Shown here piece after piece: positions 14,521 to 21,848 of a DNA stretch of 22,175 nucleotides. The stretch's first letter is position 1; every line of letters begins with the position of its first letter. Location of the stretch: positions 1 to 22,175 of the forward strand of contig JASLES010000237.1 in NCBI GenBank assembly GCA_030151005.1, written 5' to 3'. The stretch is from Silvimonas sp. GTDB taxonomy: Bacteria > Pseudomonadota > Gammaproteobacteria > Burkholderiales > Chitinibacteraceae. The position numbers were made by a program, and so were the translations under genes. The notes beneath the pieces were generated by a model, which worked only from the letters and a program-made list of their open reading frames with translations, was not told the DNA's origin and did no database searches.

Positions 14521-15572
14521 AAATCCTGATCGTGACCGATGCCTGGGAACCGCAAGTCAACGGTGTTGTTCGCACACTCAAGCAAACCCGCGCTGAACTG
14601 ATCAAGATGGGCCATACCGTCGAGCTGATCACGCCGCAGCAGTTCCGCACCTTTCCGTGCCCGACTTATCCGGAAATCCGCCTGTCCTGGCGGCCGGGCA
14701 AGAAAATTGCCCAGTTCATTGAGAGCTTCAAGCCCGATGCGATCCATATCGCCACCGAGGGACCGCTGGGTATGGCAACGCGGCGTTACTGCATCAAGCA
14801 CAAGTTGCCGTTCACCACGGCGTATCACTCGCGTTTCCCGGAATACGTGCAACTGCGTTTTGGCATTCCGCTGTCCTGGACCTACGGTTTTCTCGCCCGC
14901 TTTCATAACGCCGCCGAAGCCATCATGGTACCGACCCGCGTGGTTGTGGAGGATTTGGAAGCCCGTGGATTCAAGAATGTGGTGATGTGGTCGCGCGGTG
15001 TCGATCTGGAAATCTTCAAACCAGGCGCACGTGAACGTCTGCAAACACGCCATCCCATCTTCGTATACGTGGGTCGCGTGGCCGTAGAAAAGAATGTGGA
15101 AGCCTTCCTGCAGCTGGATTTGCCCGGTTCACGCTGGGTGTGCGGAGACGGCCCTGCAGCCGCCACGCTCAAGGCCAAATACGGCGAAGCCCAAGGTGTG
15201 CACTGGCTGGGTGTACTCAATCAGACTGAACTGGCCGAGGTCTACAACGCTGCGGATGCCTTTGTGTTCCCGTCCCGCACGGATACCTTTGGGCTGGTGC
15301 TGCTGGAAGCCATGGCCTGCGGTTGCCCGGTAGCGGCCTACCCGGTAACCGGCCCGATCGATGTGATTGGCACCGATGGTCCAGGCGCACTGAACGACGA
15401 TCTGGGCAAGGCATGTCTGGATGCGTTGCGCGTGGATCGTGATGCCGTGCGCAAACATGCCGAGAAGTTCTCCTGGGCTGCGGCCAGCCGCCAGTTCCTG
15501 ACCCATCTGCACCCGTTTACCGCCCAGGCCCAGCAAGAAGTGGCACTGGTGGTGGAAGGCGCCGGCCAATAA
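14517..15572 (+). CDS. agt: GT4 glycosyltransferase, Agt-like diacylglycerol glycosyltransferase
   Basis: A 351-residue GT-B fold enzyme. The N-terminal acceptor domain opens with MKILIVTDAWEPQVNGVVRTL, the GT4 lipid-glycosyltransferase hallmark with the glycine-rich turn, and includes HIATEGPLG and YHSRFPEYV. The C-terminal donor domain has FVYVGRVAVEKNVEAFL, WVCGDGPA and the phosphate/sugar-binding block FPSRTDTFGLVLLEAMACGCPVAAYPVTGP, where the first acidic residue of the usual E-x7-E is Asp. This subfamily includes SqdX-, MgtA- and Agt-type enzymes acting on diacylglycerol with UDP-glucose or UDP-glucuronate. Coupling by ATGA to a PlcP-like gene is the arrangement seen in bacteria that swap phospholipids for glycolipids under phosphate limitation. 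Donor sugar cannot be read from sequence. Confidence 0.85.
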   Translation: MKILIVTDAWEPQVNGVVRTLKQTRAELIKMGHTVELITPQQFRTFPCPTYPEIRLSWRPGKKIAQFIESFKPDAIHIATEGPLGMATRRYCIKHKLPFTTAYHSRFPEYVQLRFGIPLSWTYGFLARFHNAAEAIMVPTRVVVEDLEARGFKNVVMWSRGVDLEIFKPGARERLQTRHPIFVYVGRVAVEKNVEAFLQLDLPGSRWVCGDGPAAATLKAKYGEAQGVHWLGVLNQTELAEVYNAADAFVFPSRTDTFGLVLLEAMACGCPVAAYPVTGPIDVIGTDGPGALNDDLGKACLDALRVDRDAVRKHAEKFSWAAASRQFLTHLHPFTAQAQQEVALVVEGAGQ

Positions 15573-15589
15573 CGCTGTCCCGCAAGACT

Positions 15590-15624
15590 GCCGCCCGGAC
15601 ATCTGCTTGAAATGTCCGGGCGGC
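15590..15624 (+). terminator. Strong hairpin after the plcP-agt operon
   Basis: GCCGCCCGGACAT (15590-15602) pairs perfectly over 13 bp with ATGTCCGGGCGGC (15612-15624) around a nine-base loop, 17 bases after the glycosyltransferase stop. The 3' side is C-rich without a T-run, so it may terminate inefficiently or act as an mRNA-stabilising structure. Confidence 0.6.
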
Positions 15625-15667
15625 CCCCTCACCTCAATCGGGTTACTCATCAACCGGTTGAGTCTGC

Positions 15668-16513
15668 ATGTTCGGATTTCTGCGTCAGCGCCGCCGCGCC
15701 AGTTTTCTGGCGGCCAACCCCATTGACGATACGCAGTGGCAAAATGCGATCAATCTGCCCTTGTTCATTGGCCTTTCCGCTGACGAACAGCAGCGCCTGC
15801 GTGAGCATGCAGCCTGGTTTTTGCACACCAAAACCATCACGCCCCTGCATGGATTGGTGCTGGACGAACAAGCGCGCGTGATCCTCGCCGCGCAGGCCGT
15901 GTTGCCGATCATGAATCTGGATTTTGACGCCTATGACGACTGGTCTGAGGTGGTGATGTATCCGGGCCAGTTCCTGACGCGCGACCGCTATACCGATCAT
16001 ATCGGCGTGGTACACGAGGTGGAACAGCATCTGGCCGGGCAGGCGCGGCCGGAAGGCCCGGTCTTGTTCTCCTGGCTGGATGTCTCGCAATCACCTTGGC
16101 TAGATGGCTGGAACGTGGTGATCCACGAACTGGCACACAAACTGGATATGCGTAACGGCGACGCCAATGGCCGCCCGCCGCTGCATGCCGGGATGGATGC
16201 GGCTGTCTGGAAAGCCGTCTTTTCTGAGGCCTATAACCATCTGACCCGGCTGGCCAGCCACGACCTGTACAGCCCCATTGACCTGTACGCCGCTGAATCT
16301 CCGGCGGAGTGTTTTGCCGTTTTCAGTGAGTATTTCTTCGAGACCCCCCACGCCCTTGTTACCCATTACCCGCGTGTCTATGAACAACTCAAACTGTTCT
16401 ATCGCCAAGACCCGTTGCAGCGTTTACCGCTGGTACGCTACCGCCCGGCCTTTGAACCGGTAGAATTCGGCCCGGTGGTATTACCAACAGCGGTACCAGG
16501 AGGCTGGGCATGA
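15668..16513 (+). CDS. mtfA: MtfA-family zinc peptidase
   Basis: A 281-residue cytosolic gluzincin-like peptidase of the MtfA (DUF980) family. The zinc site HELAH is at residues 153-157 within WNVVIHELAHKLDMRNG, and the third-ligand region AAESPAECFAVFSEYFFE follows at about 208-225. Other family blocks are WFLHTKTITP, VILAAQAVLPIMNLD and WLDVSQSPWLDGWNVV. In E. coli, MtfA cleaves peptides and is titrated by the repressor Mlc, linking it to glucose PTS control; whether that partner exists here is unknown. ATG at 15668 is the first start after the agt hairpin and no strong Shine-Dalgarno is visible. It overlaps the next gene by four bases (ATGA). Confidence 0.93.
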   Translation: MFGFLRQRRRASFLAANPIDDTQWQNAINLPLFIGLSADEQQRLREHAAWFLHTKTITPLHGLVLDEQARVILAAQAVLPIMNLDFDAYDDWSEVVMYPGQFLTRDRYTDHIGVVHEVEQHLAGQARPEGPVLFSWLDVSQSPWLDGWNVVIHELAHKLDMRNGDANGRPPLHAGMDAAVWKAVFSEAYNHLTRLASHDLYSPIDLYAAESPAECFAVFSEYFFETPHALVTHYPRVYEQLKLFYRQDPLQRLPLVRYRPAFEPVEFGPVVLPTAVPGGWA

Positions 16514-17256
16514 GTATTGGCGTGATCGCGCCGGCGGGCAGCATTGGCGCGGCGCTGGCCGGGCAGTTTGATTTACCTTTGCTGACGGACGCGCCGGCGA
16601 CAGGTCATTATCTGGTCTGGGACCGGGAGCGCCTGGCGTTGGCCGAAGCCGGCGAAAAAGCGCGGGTTGAAGTCGACTTGCTGGAAGGCGCCCAGGCGCA
16701 CCGGCGCAAATTTGGCGGTGGCCGGGGGCAACCCGTTGCCAAAGCGGTGGGCCTGAAGGCCGGCAACACACCGACGGTGCTTGATGCCACTGCAGGGCTG
16801 GGCCGGGATGCTTTTGTGCTGGCGACACTGGGCTGCACGGTAGATATGCTGGAGCGTAATCCGGTTGCCTGTGCACTGCTGGCGGACGGCTTGCGGCGCG
16901 GTGCCGAAGATGCAGATATTGCGCAGATCGTCGCCCGTATGCGCCTGCAGCAGCAAGACGCCCGGCACTGGCTGCCAGAGCACGGCCAACCGGCCAGTTA
17001 CGACGTGGTTTACCTTGACCCGATGTTTCCGGAGCCGGACAAGCGCGCGCGCGCCAAGAAAGACATGCACGCGTTCCAGACTCTGATTGGGGGTGATACT
17101 GACGCTGACGTGCTGCTGGCCCCGGCCCGCCGCATTGCGCGTCAACGTGTGGTGGTTAAGCGCCCGCGCACCGCGCCATGGTTGGCTGGGGTCAAGCCAG
17201 ACTTTAGTTTTGATGGTGAAAGCACGCGCTTTGATGCGTATTTGCCCATTGTGTGA
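16510..17256 (+). CDS. rsmJ: 16S rRNA m2G1516 methyltransferase RsmJ
   Basis: A 248-residue SAM-dependent methyltransferase that modifies G1516 (E. coli numbering) of 16S rRNA. The N-terminal region contains the family motif HRRKFGGGRGQPVAKAVGL (about 64-82). The SAM-binding motif is LDATAGLGRDAFVLATLG (91-108), then the acidic loop MLERNP and the catalytic-type motif YLDPMFPEPDKRARAKKDM (168-186), a hallmark of RsmJ/YhiQ. The C-terminus RVVVKRPRTAPWLAG is also conserved. AGGAGG upstream of ATG 16510 supports the start. It is translationally coupled to mtfA and ends six bases before the stop of a convergent gene, with no obvious terminator between them. Confidence 0.95.
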   Translation: MSIGVIAPAGSIGAALAGQFDLPLLTDAPATGHYLVWDRERLALAEAGEKARVEVDLLEGAQAHRRKFGGGRGQPVAKAVGLKAGNTPTVLDATAGLGRDAFVLATLGCTVDMLERNPVACALLADGLRRGAEDADIAQIVARMRLQQQDARHWLPEHGQPASYDVVYLDPMFPEPDKRARAKKDMHAFQTLIGGDTDADVLLAPARRIARQRVVVKRPRTAPWLAGVKPDFSFDGESTRFDAYLPIV

Positions 17257-17262
17257 CCTAGT

Positions 17263-17793
17263 TCAAACCTCGTTACCGTCTTCAATAAGCCGCTTGTAGC
17301 GGTACAACGTGGCAATCGAGACATCCATGTGCCGGGCAATGTCACGTGTATTCAGGCCACTGCGCAAACGTTCTGCAATCTGGCGCATGGCCTCTGCATC
17401 CAGCTTGGGTCGGCGACCACGCCGTTTGCTCAGTTGCCGGGTGTTGCCCGGACGCTCTACCCGCAGTTGCTGAATCAACAGTTCAAGTAAACGTTGTTGC
17501 CCTTCGGGGGTATTGGACTGCAATGGCGGTGATGCGAGTTCCAGCGTGGCACCACGCCGGTCAATCTGTTCCAGCAAAGACAAAAACTGGAAAGCGCTAA
17601 AACCGGTTTGCTTGAGTGAATCAATCACCAATACGTCATGCCCAACCATGCTGGTCAACGCCATGGACAGTTGCCGCCGCGTATGTGAGCCCTGATCCAC
17701 AAAGACGGCCTGGCAATGCAGGCGCTGCATCATCTGTCGGCGCTGCTGATCCACATCCGTATTGCTGTCATACAACAGGTACCCGATTCTCAC
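17263..17793 (-). CDS. Serine-recombinase-like protein lacking catalytic residues, probable DNA-binding regulator
   Basis: A 176-residue protein with the resolvase/invertase layout: an N-terminal resolvase fold (1-130) and a C-terminal helix-turn-helix (about 140-172, RSGLNTRDIARHMDVSIATLYRYKRLI) preceded by the basic linker KRRGRRPK. The normal GYARVS nucleophile motif reads GYLLYDS: the aligned Ser is Asp9 (a Ser follows at 10) and the Arg is Leu. The KLDRLGR motif, which holds two catalytic arginines, reads SLKQTGF. An Arg pair in HTRRQL may preserve the Arg45 site. Strand exchange is therefore unlikely. GTG at 17793 is used because TGGAGCG lies a few bases upstream and the protein then begins MRIGY as resolvases do; a GTG at 17835 lies farther upstream. 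A regulator or structural role is inferred. Confidence 0.8.
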   Translation of the reverse strand: MRIGYLLYDSNTDVDQQRRQMMQRLHCQAVFVDQGSHTRRQLSMALTSMVGHDVLVIDSLKQTGFSAFQFLSLLEQIDRRGATLELASPPLQSNTPEGQQRLLELLIQQLRVERPGNTRQLSKRRGRRPKLDAEAMRQIAERLRSGLNTRDIARHMDVSIATLYRYKRLIEDGNEV

Positions 17794-18059
17794 TTGTTCG
17801 CTCCAGTCTTGGTCAACCGGCGCGCAGAGTGACACGCCGCAATCAGGCGCTAAAGTTATCGACTGGCTGAATTACGCTCCATGAGATTGATCTTAAATTC
17901 GCATAAGGCGATCCCCGGATAATTGCAAATTCATGACAGGTCTGACCATCTGGCAGGGCAACACGCATGTTGCCTTGCAGCGAGCCGGGGTTGGCCTGCG
18001 TATAATTCAGCCATCGTTTGCGTGCGTACGCGCACGCCTGTTCTTGGCAAGGAATACGA
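17794..18059. promoter_or_regulatory. Divergent intergenic region between the recombinase-like gene and apaH
   Basis: This 266-base gap has no coding potential I can support. A perfect TATAAT lies at 18001-18006, 54 bases before the apaH start, with TTGCAG at 17975-17980 as an over-long (20-base) -35 partner; a weaker promoter element may be used instead. AT-rich sequence at 17880-17935 probably holds the minus-strand promoter, but no good element pair stands out. Confidence 0.4.
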
Positions 18060-18884
18060 ATGGCGCGTTATGTGATTGGGGATGTACAAGGCTGTTTTGA
18101 AGAATTGACCTTGTTGTTGGGCAAGCTGGATTTTGATGCAACGCAGGACCGCTTGTGGCTGGTGGGTGATCTGGTGAACCGCGGCCCGCAATCACTGGAC
18201 GTACTGCGCTGGGTCATGGGGCAGGGTGAGGCAGTGCAAACCGTGCTGGGCAATCACGATCTGCATTTGTTGGCAGTGGCAGCGGGCATTGCCAAGCGCA
18301 AGGCGGGAGACACCCTGGATGCCATTCTGGATCATCCGCAATGTGCTGCCTTTTGCGAATGGCTGCGGTTTCAGCCACTTATCATTGATCTGGACGACTG
18401 CCTGCTGGTGCATGCCGGGATCTGGCCGGGCTGGAGCAAAGACAAAGCGCTGGAAGCGGCTGCCGCAGTAGAGGCCACCTTGCGCGGGGACCAGTGGCGG
18501 GCGTTCTTGCAAGACATGTACGGCAGCCAGCCCGCGCACTGGAGTGAGGCGAAAACCAAAACCGAACGGCTGCGTTTTACGGTCAATGCCTGCACCCGCA
18601 TGCGTTTTGTGGATGAACATTTCAATCTGCAACTCAAGTTCAAGGGCGAACTGGAGCAAGCGCCACCAGGGTTACAACCCTGGTTTGCCGTAGCAGGCCG
18701 CAAACGTACGCCGCGCGTATTGTGTGGGCACTGGTCGGCGCTGGGGCTGCGCATGCGCGATGAAGTCTGGGCGACCGACACCGGTTGTATCTGGGGCGGT
18801 CAGCTCACCGCCGTGAATCTGGATACGGCGGAGGTGACGCAACAGCCAGCGTTGCGTAGCTATCAGGCAGTAACCGCCGGATAA
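18060..18884 (+). CDS. apaH: Symmetrical Ap4A hydrolase ApaH
   Basis: A 274-residue metallophosphatase that splits diadenosine tetraphosphate into two ADP; in E. coli it also removes Np4 caps from RNA. The phosphoesterase motifs are clear: GDVQGC (7-12), GDLVNRGPQSLDVLRWV (36-52) and GNHDLHLLAVAAG (64-76), with HAGIWPGW and the C-terminal VLCGHWSALGL also family-specific. Length is close to that of E. coli ApaH (about 280). AAGGA lies nine bases before the ATG at 18060; an in-frame ATG at 18018 would add 14 unlikely residues. The gene is monocistronic and ends at a strong bidirectional terminator. Confidence 0.96.
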   Translation: MARYVIGDVQGCFEELTLLLGKLDFDATQDRLWLVGDLVNRGPQSLDVLRWVMGQGEAVQTVLGNHDLHLLAVAAGIAKRKAGDTLDAILDHPQCAAFCEWLRFQPLIIDLDDCLLVHAGIWPGWSKDKALEAAAAVEATLRGDQWRAFLQDMYGSQPAHWSEAKTKTERLRFTVNACTRMRFVDEHFNLQLKFKGELEQAPPGLQPWFAVAGRKRTPRVLCGHWSALGLRMRDEVWATDTGCIWGGQLTAVNLDTAEVTQQPALRSYQAVTAG

Positions 18885-18895
18885 CGCTGGAGGTA

Positions 18896-18943
18896 CGCAA
18901 CAAAAAGGCCGGTATCCCCGCAGGAGCCGGCCTTTTTGTTGCG
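18896..18943. terminator. Bidirectional terminator between apaH and olsA
   Basis: A perfect 17-bp inverted repeat (arms 18896-18912 and 18927-18943) with core GGCCGG and flanking A5/T5 tracts surrounds a 14-base loop. It sits between convergent apaH and the acyltransferase gene and can end both transcripts. Confidence 0.92.
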
Positions 18944-18967
18944 CATTAGCGCACATTCAATCCACGC

Positions 18968-19831
18968 TCAGATCGCGATCTGGCGGGGTGACAGGGGTTC
19001 GTCCAGATCCGCCGTTGTGCTCTCGGCGACGGTCGGGCTGGCCGGGGCAAACAGGGCTTCACACGGGCCTTCGCCATCATTCAAGGCACGATGGGCCGCG
19101 ACAATGCGGGCTTCCACAAACTGGGTGAGATGGCGGCGGTCTGCGTGATCGGCCGGGAAAGGCGCCAGAAAATTGACCTCGGCATGTAGGCCACGCGCGC
19201 CTAGTACCTGCCAGAGTGAACTGATAATCGACATATCGTCGACATACGCCGGTACCGGATTGTAATTGCCGTCCGCATCCGTATAGCGCAGATACACCGG
19301 CTGGATGGTGGCGCGACTATCGAGCGCCGCCTGCATTAGCGAGGACCGGAACGGCAAGATGCGTGAGCCGTCTGACGTGGTGCCTTCCGGGAAGACCGCG
19401 ACGCAATGTTCGGACTGCAGTGCTTCGATCATCACGTTGTTGACGCGATGCGCATCGCGTTTTTTCTCACGCTCGATGAACAGCGTACCCGTGTGGCAGC
19501 ACAACCGGCCAATCAGCGGCCACTCGCGGATTTCTGACTTGGCGACAAAGCGCGACACCGTCACCGCGTTGAGCATGAAGATATCCAGCCACGAAATGTG
19601 GTTGGATAACAACAGGTGATTGGGTGGGTAGAGTCCGGGCGCAATGCCTTGCACACGCACGGTGATCCCCAGAATCTTTGCCAGTCTGGACGACCACCAG
19701 TGAGTGTAGTCAATCCGTTCTGCCTGACTCATGTGCGGAAAGCGCAGGGCGCCCACGTACAGTGCACGCGTCAGGTGCAAGGCAAAACGGGACAGACGAC
19801 AGATACGCAGCGCAGTACGGGTAAGCGGCAT
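18968..19831 (-). CDS. olsA: Lyso-ornithine lipid O-acyltransferase (PlsC-type), OlsA
   Basis: A 287-residue membrane-associated acyltransferase of the PlsC/LPLAT family. Motif 1 is NHISWLD with His78 and Asp83 (HX4D). Motif 2 is GTLFIERE (115-122), motif 3 is VFPEGTTSDG (146-155), and the QPVYLRY segment provides motif 4. The N-terminal helix RFALHLTRALYVGALRF can anchor it to the inner membrane. PlsC itself would be about 240-250 residues and is usually elsewhere. Its place 166 bp downstream of an OlsB-type gene on the same strand indicates the second step of ornithine-lipid synthesis, esterifying the 3-hydroxyl of lyso-ornithine lipid. No convincing Shine-Dalgarno precedes the ATG at 19831. 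A general 1-acyl-glycerol-3-phosphate acyltransferase role remains possible. Confidence 0.85.
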   Translation of the reverse strand: MPLTRTALRICRLSRFALHLTRALYVGALRFPHMSQAERIDYTHWWSSRLAKILGITVRVQGIAPGLYPPNHLLLSNHISWLDIFMLNAVTVSRFVAKSEIREWPLIGRLCCHTGTLFIEREKKRDAHRVNNVMIEALQSEHCVAVFPEGTTSDGSRILPFRSSLMQAALDSRATIQPVYLRYTDADGNYNPVPAYVDDMSIISSLWQVLGARGLHAEVNFLAPFPADHADRRHLTQFVEARIVAAHRALNDGEGPCEALFAPASPTVAESTTADLDEPLSPRQIAI

Positions 19832-19865
19832 GGCGGTCGATACAGCGGGACACGTTTCTGCTTTA

Positions 19866-19881
19866 CCTCAGTATTCTGAGG
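19866..19881 (-). other. Small hairpin in the olsB-olsA gap
   Basis: CCTCAG (19866-19871) and CTGAGG (19876-19881) pair around TATT. On the transcribed minus strand a run of six T residues comes before the stem, not after it, so it is not an intrinsic terminator. It lies about 35 bases before the olsA start and could affect translation or mRNA processing. Confidence 0.35.
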
Positions 19882-19997
19882 AAAAAACGCACCCCAACTG
19901 TTTCAATTTTGATCAAAGACAAATTAGTTTAGCTGCTTGTGTCGGGTGTCGAAATGGTCATATTACAGACTGTCTCACCCAGACGACTAAACCGCGC

Positions 19998-20747
19998 TTA
20001 ACGCATGAAATGACGGGCGTAACGGTTATCTACTTGATGCATGGACAACAGCAAAAAGAGATCTGCCGTGTTGAAGTCCGGATCCCATGCCGGGGTGCCG
20101 CACAGTTGTGCGCCCGCACGCAGATAGCCCTTGATCAGCGGCGGAATCTCGACATCCAGCTTCTGGTTCAGTGCGGCCAGTGGCAGCGGGCAGCGCGGGA
20201 ACACGCGCCATTCAACCGGCCCCATCGCCGTTTCAGCCAGCTTGTTGTAAATGCTGGCGGCAGTGTGGCCACCATCAGCCAGCGAGACACTGGCACAGCC
20301 CACCAGATAGCGGTAATTGCGTTCACGCATATAGCTGGCCAGACCACTCCACAACAGGGTAATGGTGGCACCAGTGCGATAGTCCGGGTGGACGCAAGAA
20401 CGGCCGATCTCGACGATTTGCGAGCGGATGTGCGCCAGGCGGGTCAGATCAAATTCGGTATCGGAATAATAGCTGCCCAGCTTTTGGGCTTGATGCGGCG
20501 GCAGGATGCGATAAGTACCGACCACTTCGCCGGAGTCTTCATCCTGGACGAGCAAGTGATCGCAATAAGCATCAAACAGATCTTGATCCAGGCCAGCTTC
20601 GCGGGCGTGGATGCGTGCGCCCATTTCTTCAGCAAATACGCGGTAACGCAGGGCCTGGGCGGCGCGAATTGCATCTTCATGCTGAGCCAGGCTGACGGTC
20701 AGACGACGCTTCTTGGTAGCCGGTGCGGTATTGTGGGTCTGGAGCAT
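19998..20747 (-). CDS. olsB: L-ornithine N-alpha-acyltransferase, OlsB-like
   Basis: A 249-residue acyltransferase of the GNAT-like Acetyltransf_5 group, which transfers a 3-hydroxyacyl chain from acyl carrier protein to ornithine. Characteristic blocks are ALRYRVFAEEMGA (32-44), DLFDAYCDHLLVQD (56-69), VVGTYRILPP (76-84), EIGRSCVHPDYR (113-124) and the late LIKGYLRAGAQLCGTPAWDPDFNTADLFLLL, all strongly OlsB-like. AGGAGG lies six bases before the ATG at 20747; the ATG at 20750 is only three bases from it and less likely, and the frame's first ATG at 20801 lies inside the PHO-box array. The downstream acyltransferase gene completes the pathway. Phosphate control is supported by the phased half-sites upstream; in S. 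meliloti olsB is also PhoB-controlled. Confidence 0.9.
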   Translation of the reverse strand: MLQTHNTAPATKKRRLTVSLAQHEDAIRAAQALRYRVFAEEMGARIHAREAGLDQDLFDAYCDHLLVQDEDSGEVVGTYRILPPHQAQKLGSYYSDTEFDLTRLAHIRSQIVEIGRSCVHPDYRTGATITLLWSGLASYMRERNYRYLVGCASVSLADGGHTAASIYNKLAETAMGPVEWRVFPRCPLPLAALNQKLDVEIPPLIKGYLRAGAQLCGTPAWDPDFNTADLFLLLSMHQVDNRYARHFMR

Positions 20748-20788
20748 CATTTCCCTCCTGTGGGTATGGAGAGAAATTAAGCGGGACG

Positions 20789-20851
20789 CATGACCATGCA
20801 ATGACGATTTATTGAAGAAAACGTGACGCCGGGATGGCCAGATTATGACAG
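20789..20851 (-). promoter_or_regulatory. Six-step PHO-box array upstream of olsB
   Basis: On the minus strand, half-sites start every 11 bp: CTGTCAT (20851-20845), TGGCCAT (20840-20834), GCGTCAC (20829-20823), TCTTCAA (20818-20812), TCGTCAT (20807-20801) and TGGTCAT (20796-20790). The first is a perfect consensus PhoB half-site and the last two keep GTCAT. TTAATT at about 20780-20775 is placed as the -10. The perfect distal half-site is formed by the last codons and stop of yacG. Confidence 0.7.
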
Positions 20852-21040
20852 GGGCGGCGGAGTCGATTCGTCGTAGGGGTCGTTTTCTACCGGGACACGA
20901 TAACTTTCAGATGCCCAGCCACCCAGATCAATCAAGCGGCAGCGCTCGCTACAGAAGGGACGGAAAGGATTTTCGGCCGAGTACTCGCTCTGTTTTTTGC
21001 AGGACGGACAAGTGACGAGGCGAGGTTTGCTTTGTGTCAT
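20843..21040 (-). CDS. yacG: DNA gyrase inhibitor YacG
   Basis: A 65-residue zinc protein. Four cysteines form the CPxC-CSERC site: Cys11 and Cys14 in TCPSCKK, Cys30 and Cys34 in PFCSERCRLIDLGGWASESYRVP, the last stretch being the family signature. In E. coli, YacG binds GyrB and inhibits gyrase. The C-terminus is acidic and Pro-rich (ENDPYDESTPPPLS). ATG at 21040 is the only sensible start. It follows zapD by 49 bases in the usual coaE-zapD-yacG order. Its last bases double as part of the olsB PHO-box array. Confidence 0.95.
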   Translation of the reverse strand: MTQSKPRLVTCPSCKKQSEYSAENPFRPFCSERCRLIDLGGWASESYRVPVENDPYDESTPPPLS

Positions 21041-21089
21041 GGGTGTTTCGGTCTTTTCGCAACCAGGTTGCGGCTTGATGCATCTGTTG

Positions 21090-21848
21090 TTACAGATTGC
21101 AGTAACTCAGGGCAAATTCAATATCCGCTTCTACTACTTTGGTGCGATCGCCAGAGGTAGACGGCTGGATAAAGCGCACGTTGATGGCGTAGCGGTTGGC
21201 CGAGAGTTCCGGCACCACGGGCAGGTCAGACGGCAAGGTGACACGCAGCATCTGGATGGTCTTGCCGCCAGACATTTGCTGGAATGAGCCCTGACGCGCG
21301 GTAAAGTGCGACACCTTGGCCGAATCGCGCAACAGACGCAGCACGATCTGGATGCCATGACGGATTGGCATCAGCGGGCCCAACCAGCGTTCCAGATCGG
21401 CTTTGCGCCGTTCTGGCGCTTGCTGGCGCCAGTAATGGTACGAGGGCAGGTCAAACTCACAGGCGCCGCCAGGGATGGCCAGCCGCTGTTTAATGGCCAT
21501 CAGCCACTCATTTTCCCGCAGGTATTGTCCCACTTTGCCGGTCATTTGTAACAACTGGCCATGGGTCTCTTCGATATCCGTCAACACACGTTCCAGGGCT
21601 TCTTCTGAAATGTGCGGATTGTGGCGTAAAGCCGACAATGACTGCCGTTGACGCTCCAGTTCCTGCAGCAGATCGGATTTCAGATCGGCCCGACTGGCGA
21701 CTTCCATAATCTCGAATAACCCGATCAGCGCAATGTGATGGTCAAGCGGATGCTCCCGCGCTGCCAGCGTGGTGGTCCGGTCGTAGATGTCTTCCAGACG
21801 CAGCAGGGTGCGAATCCGCTCGTTAATGGGAAATTCGTAGCTAATCAC
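21090..21848 (-). CDS. zapD: Cell division protein ZapD
   Basis: A 252-residue FtsZ-associated protein that bundles FtsZ filaments at the division ring. The family N-terminus ISYEFPINERIRTLLRLEDIYDR is clear, followed by the helical bundle (HHIALIGLFEIMEVASRADLKSDLLQELERQR) and the C-terminal beta domain with KTIQMLRVTLP and ANRYAINVRF. The start is taken as GTG at 21848 because homologues begin directly before this block; the longer frame from 21875 begins with TTG. Neither has a strong Shine-Dalgarno. It is part of the coaE-zapD-yacG cluster, separated from coaE by about 170 bases, in which no second gene is apparent. Confidence 0.93.
   Translation of the reverse strand: MISYEFPINERIRTLLRLEDIYDRTTTLAAREHPLDHHIALIGLFEIMEVASRADLKSDLLQELERQRQSLSALRHNPHISEEALERVLTDIEETHGQLLQMTGKVGQYLRENEWLMAIKQRLAIPGGACEFDLPSYHYWRQQAPERRKADLERWLGPLMPIRHGIQIVLRLLRDSAKVSHFTARQGSFQQMSGGKTIQMLRVTLPSDLPVVPELSANRYAINVRFIQPSTSGDRTKVVEADIEFALSYCNL

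Noticed and set aside
17933..17946. ATGAC and CTGAC near each other upstream of the recombinase-like gene, resembling a PHO box
   Set aside because: The spacing is 9 bp, not the 11 bp required, and no further phased half-sites occur.
19908..19917. Palindrome TTTGATCAAA in the olsB-olsA gap, reminiscent of an FNR/ANR site
   Set aside because: The FNR consensus needs a four-base gap between TTGAT and ATCAA; here the match is only to a short palindrome, so it is probably chance in AT-rich sequence.
19731..20780. 349-codon plus-strand frame opposite olsB
   Set aside because: A shadow of the olsB gene on the minus strand, with no recognisable motifs and no initiation signals.
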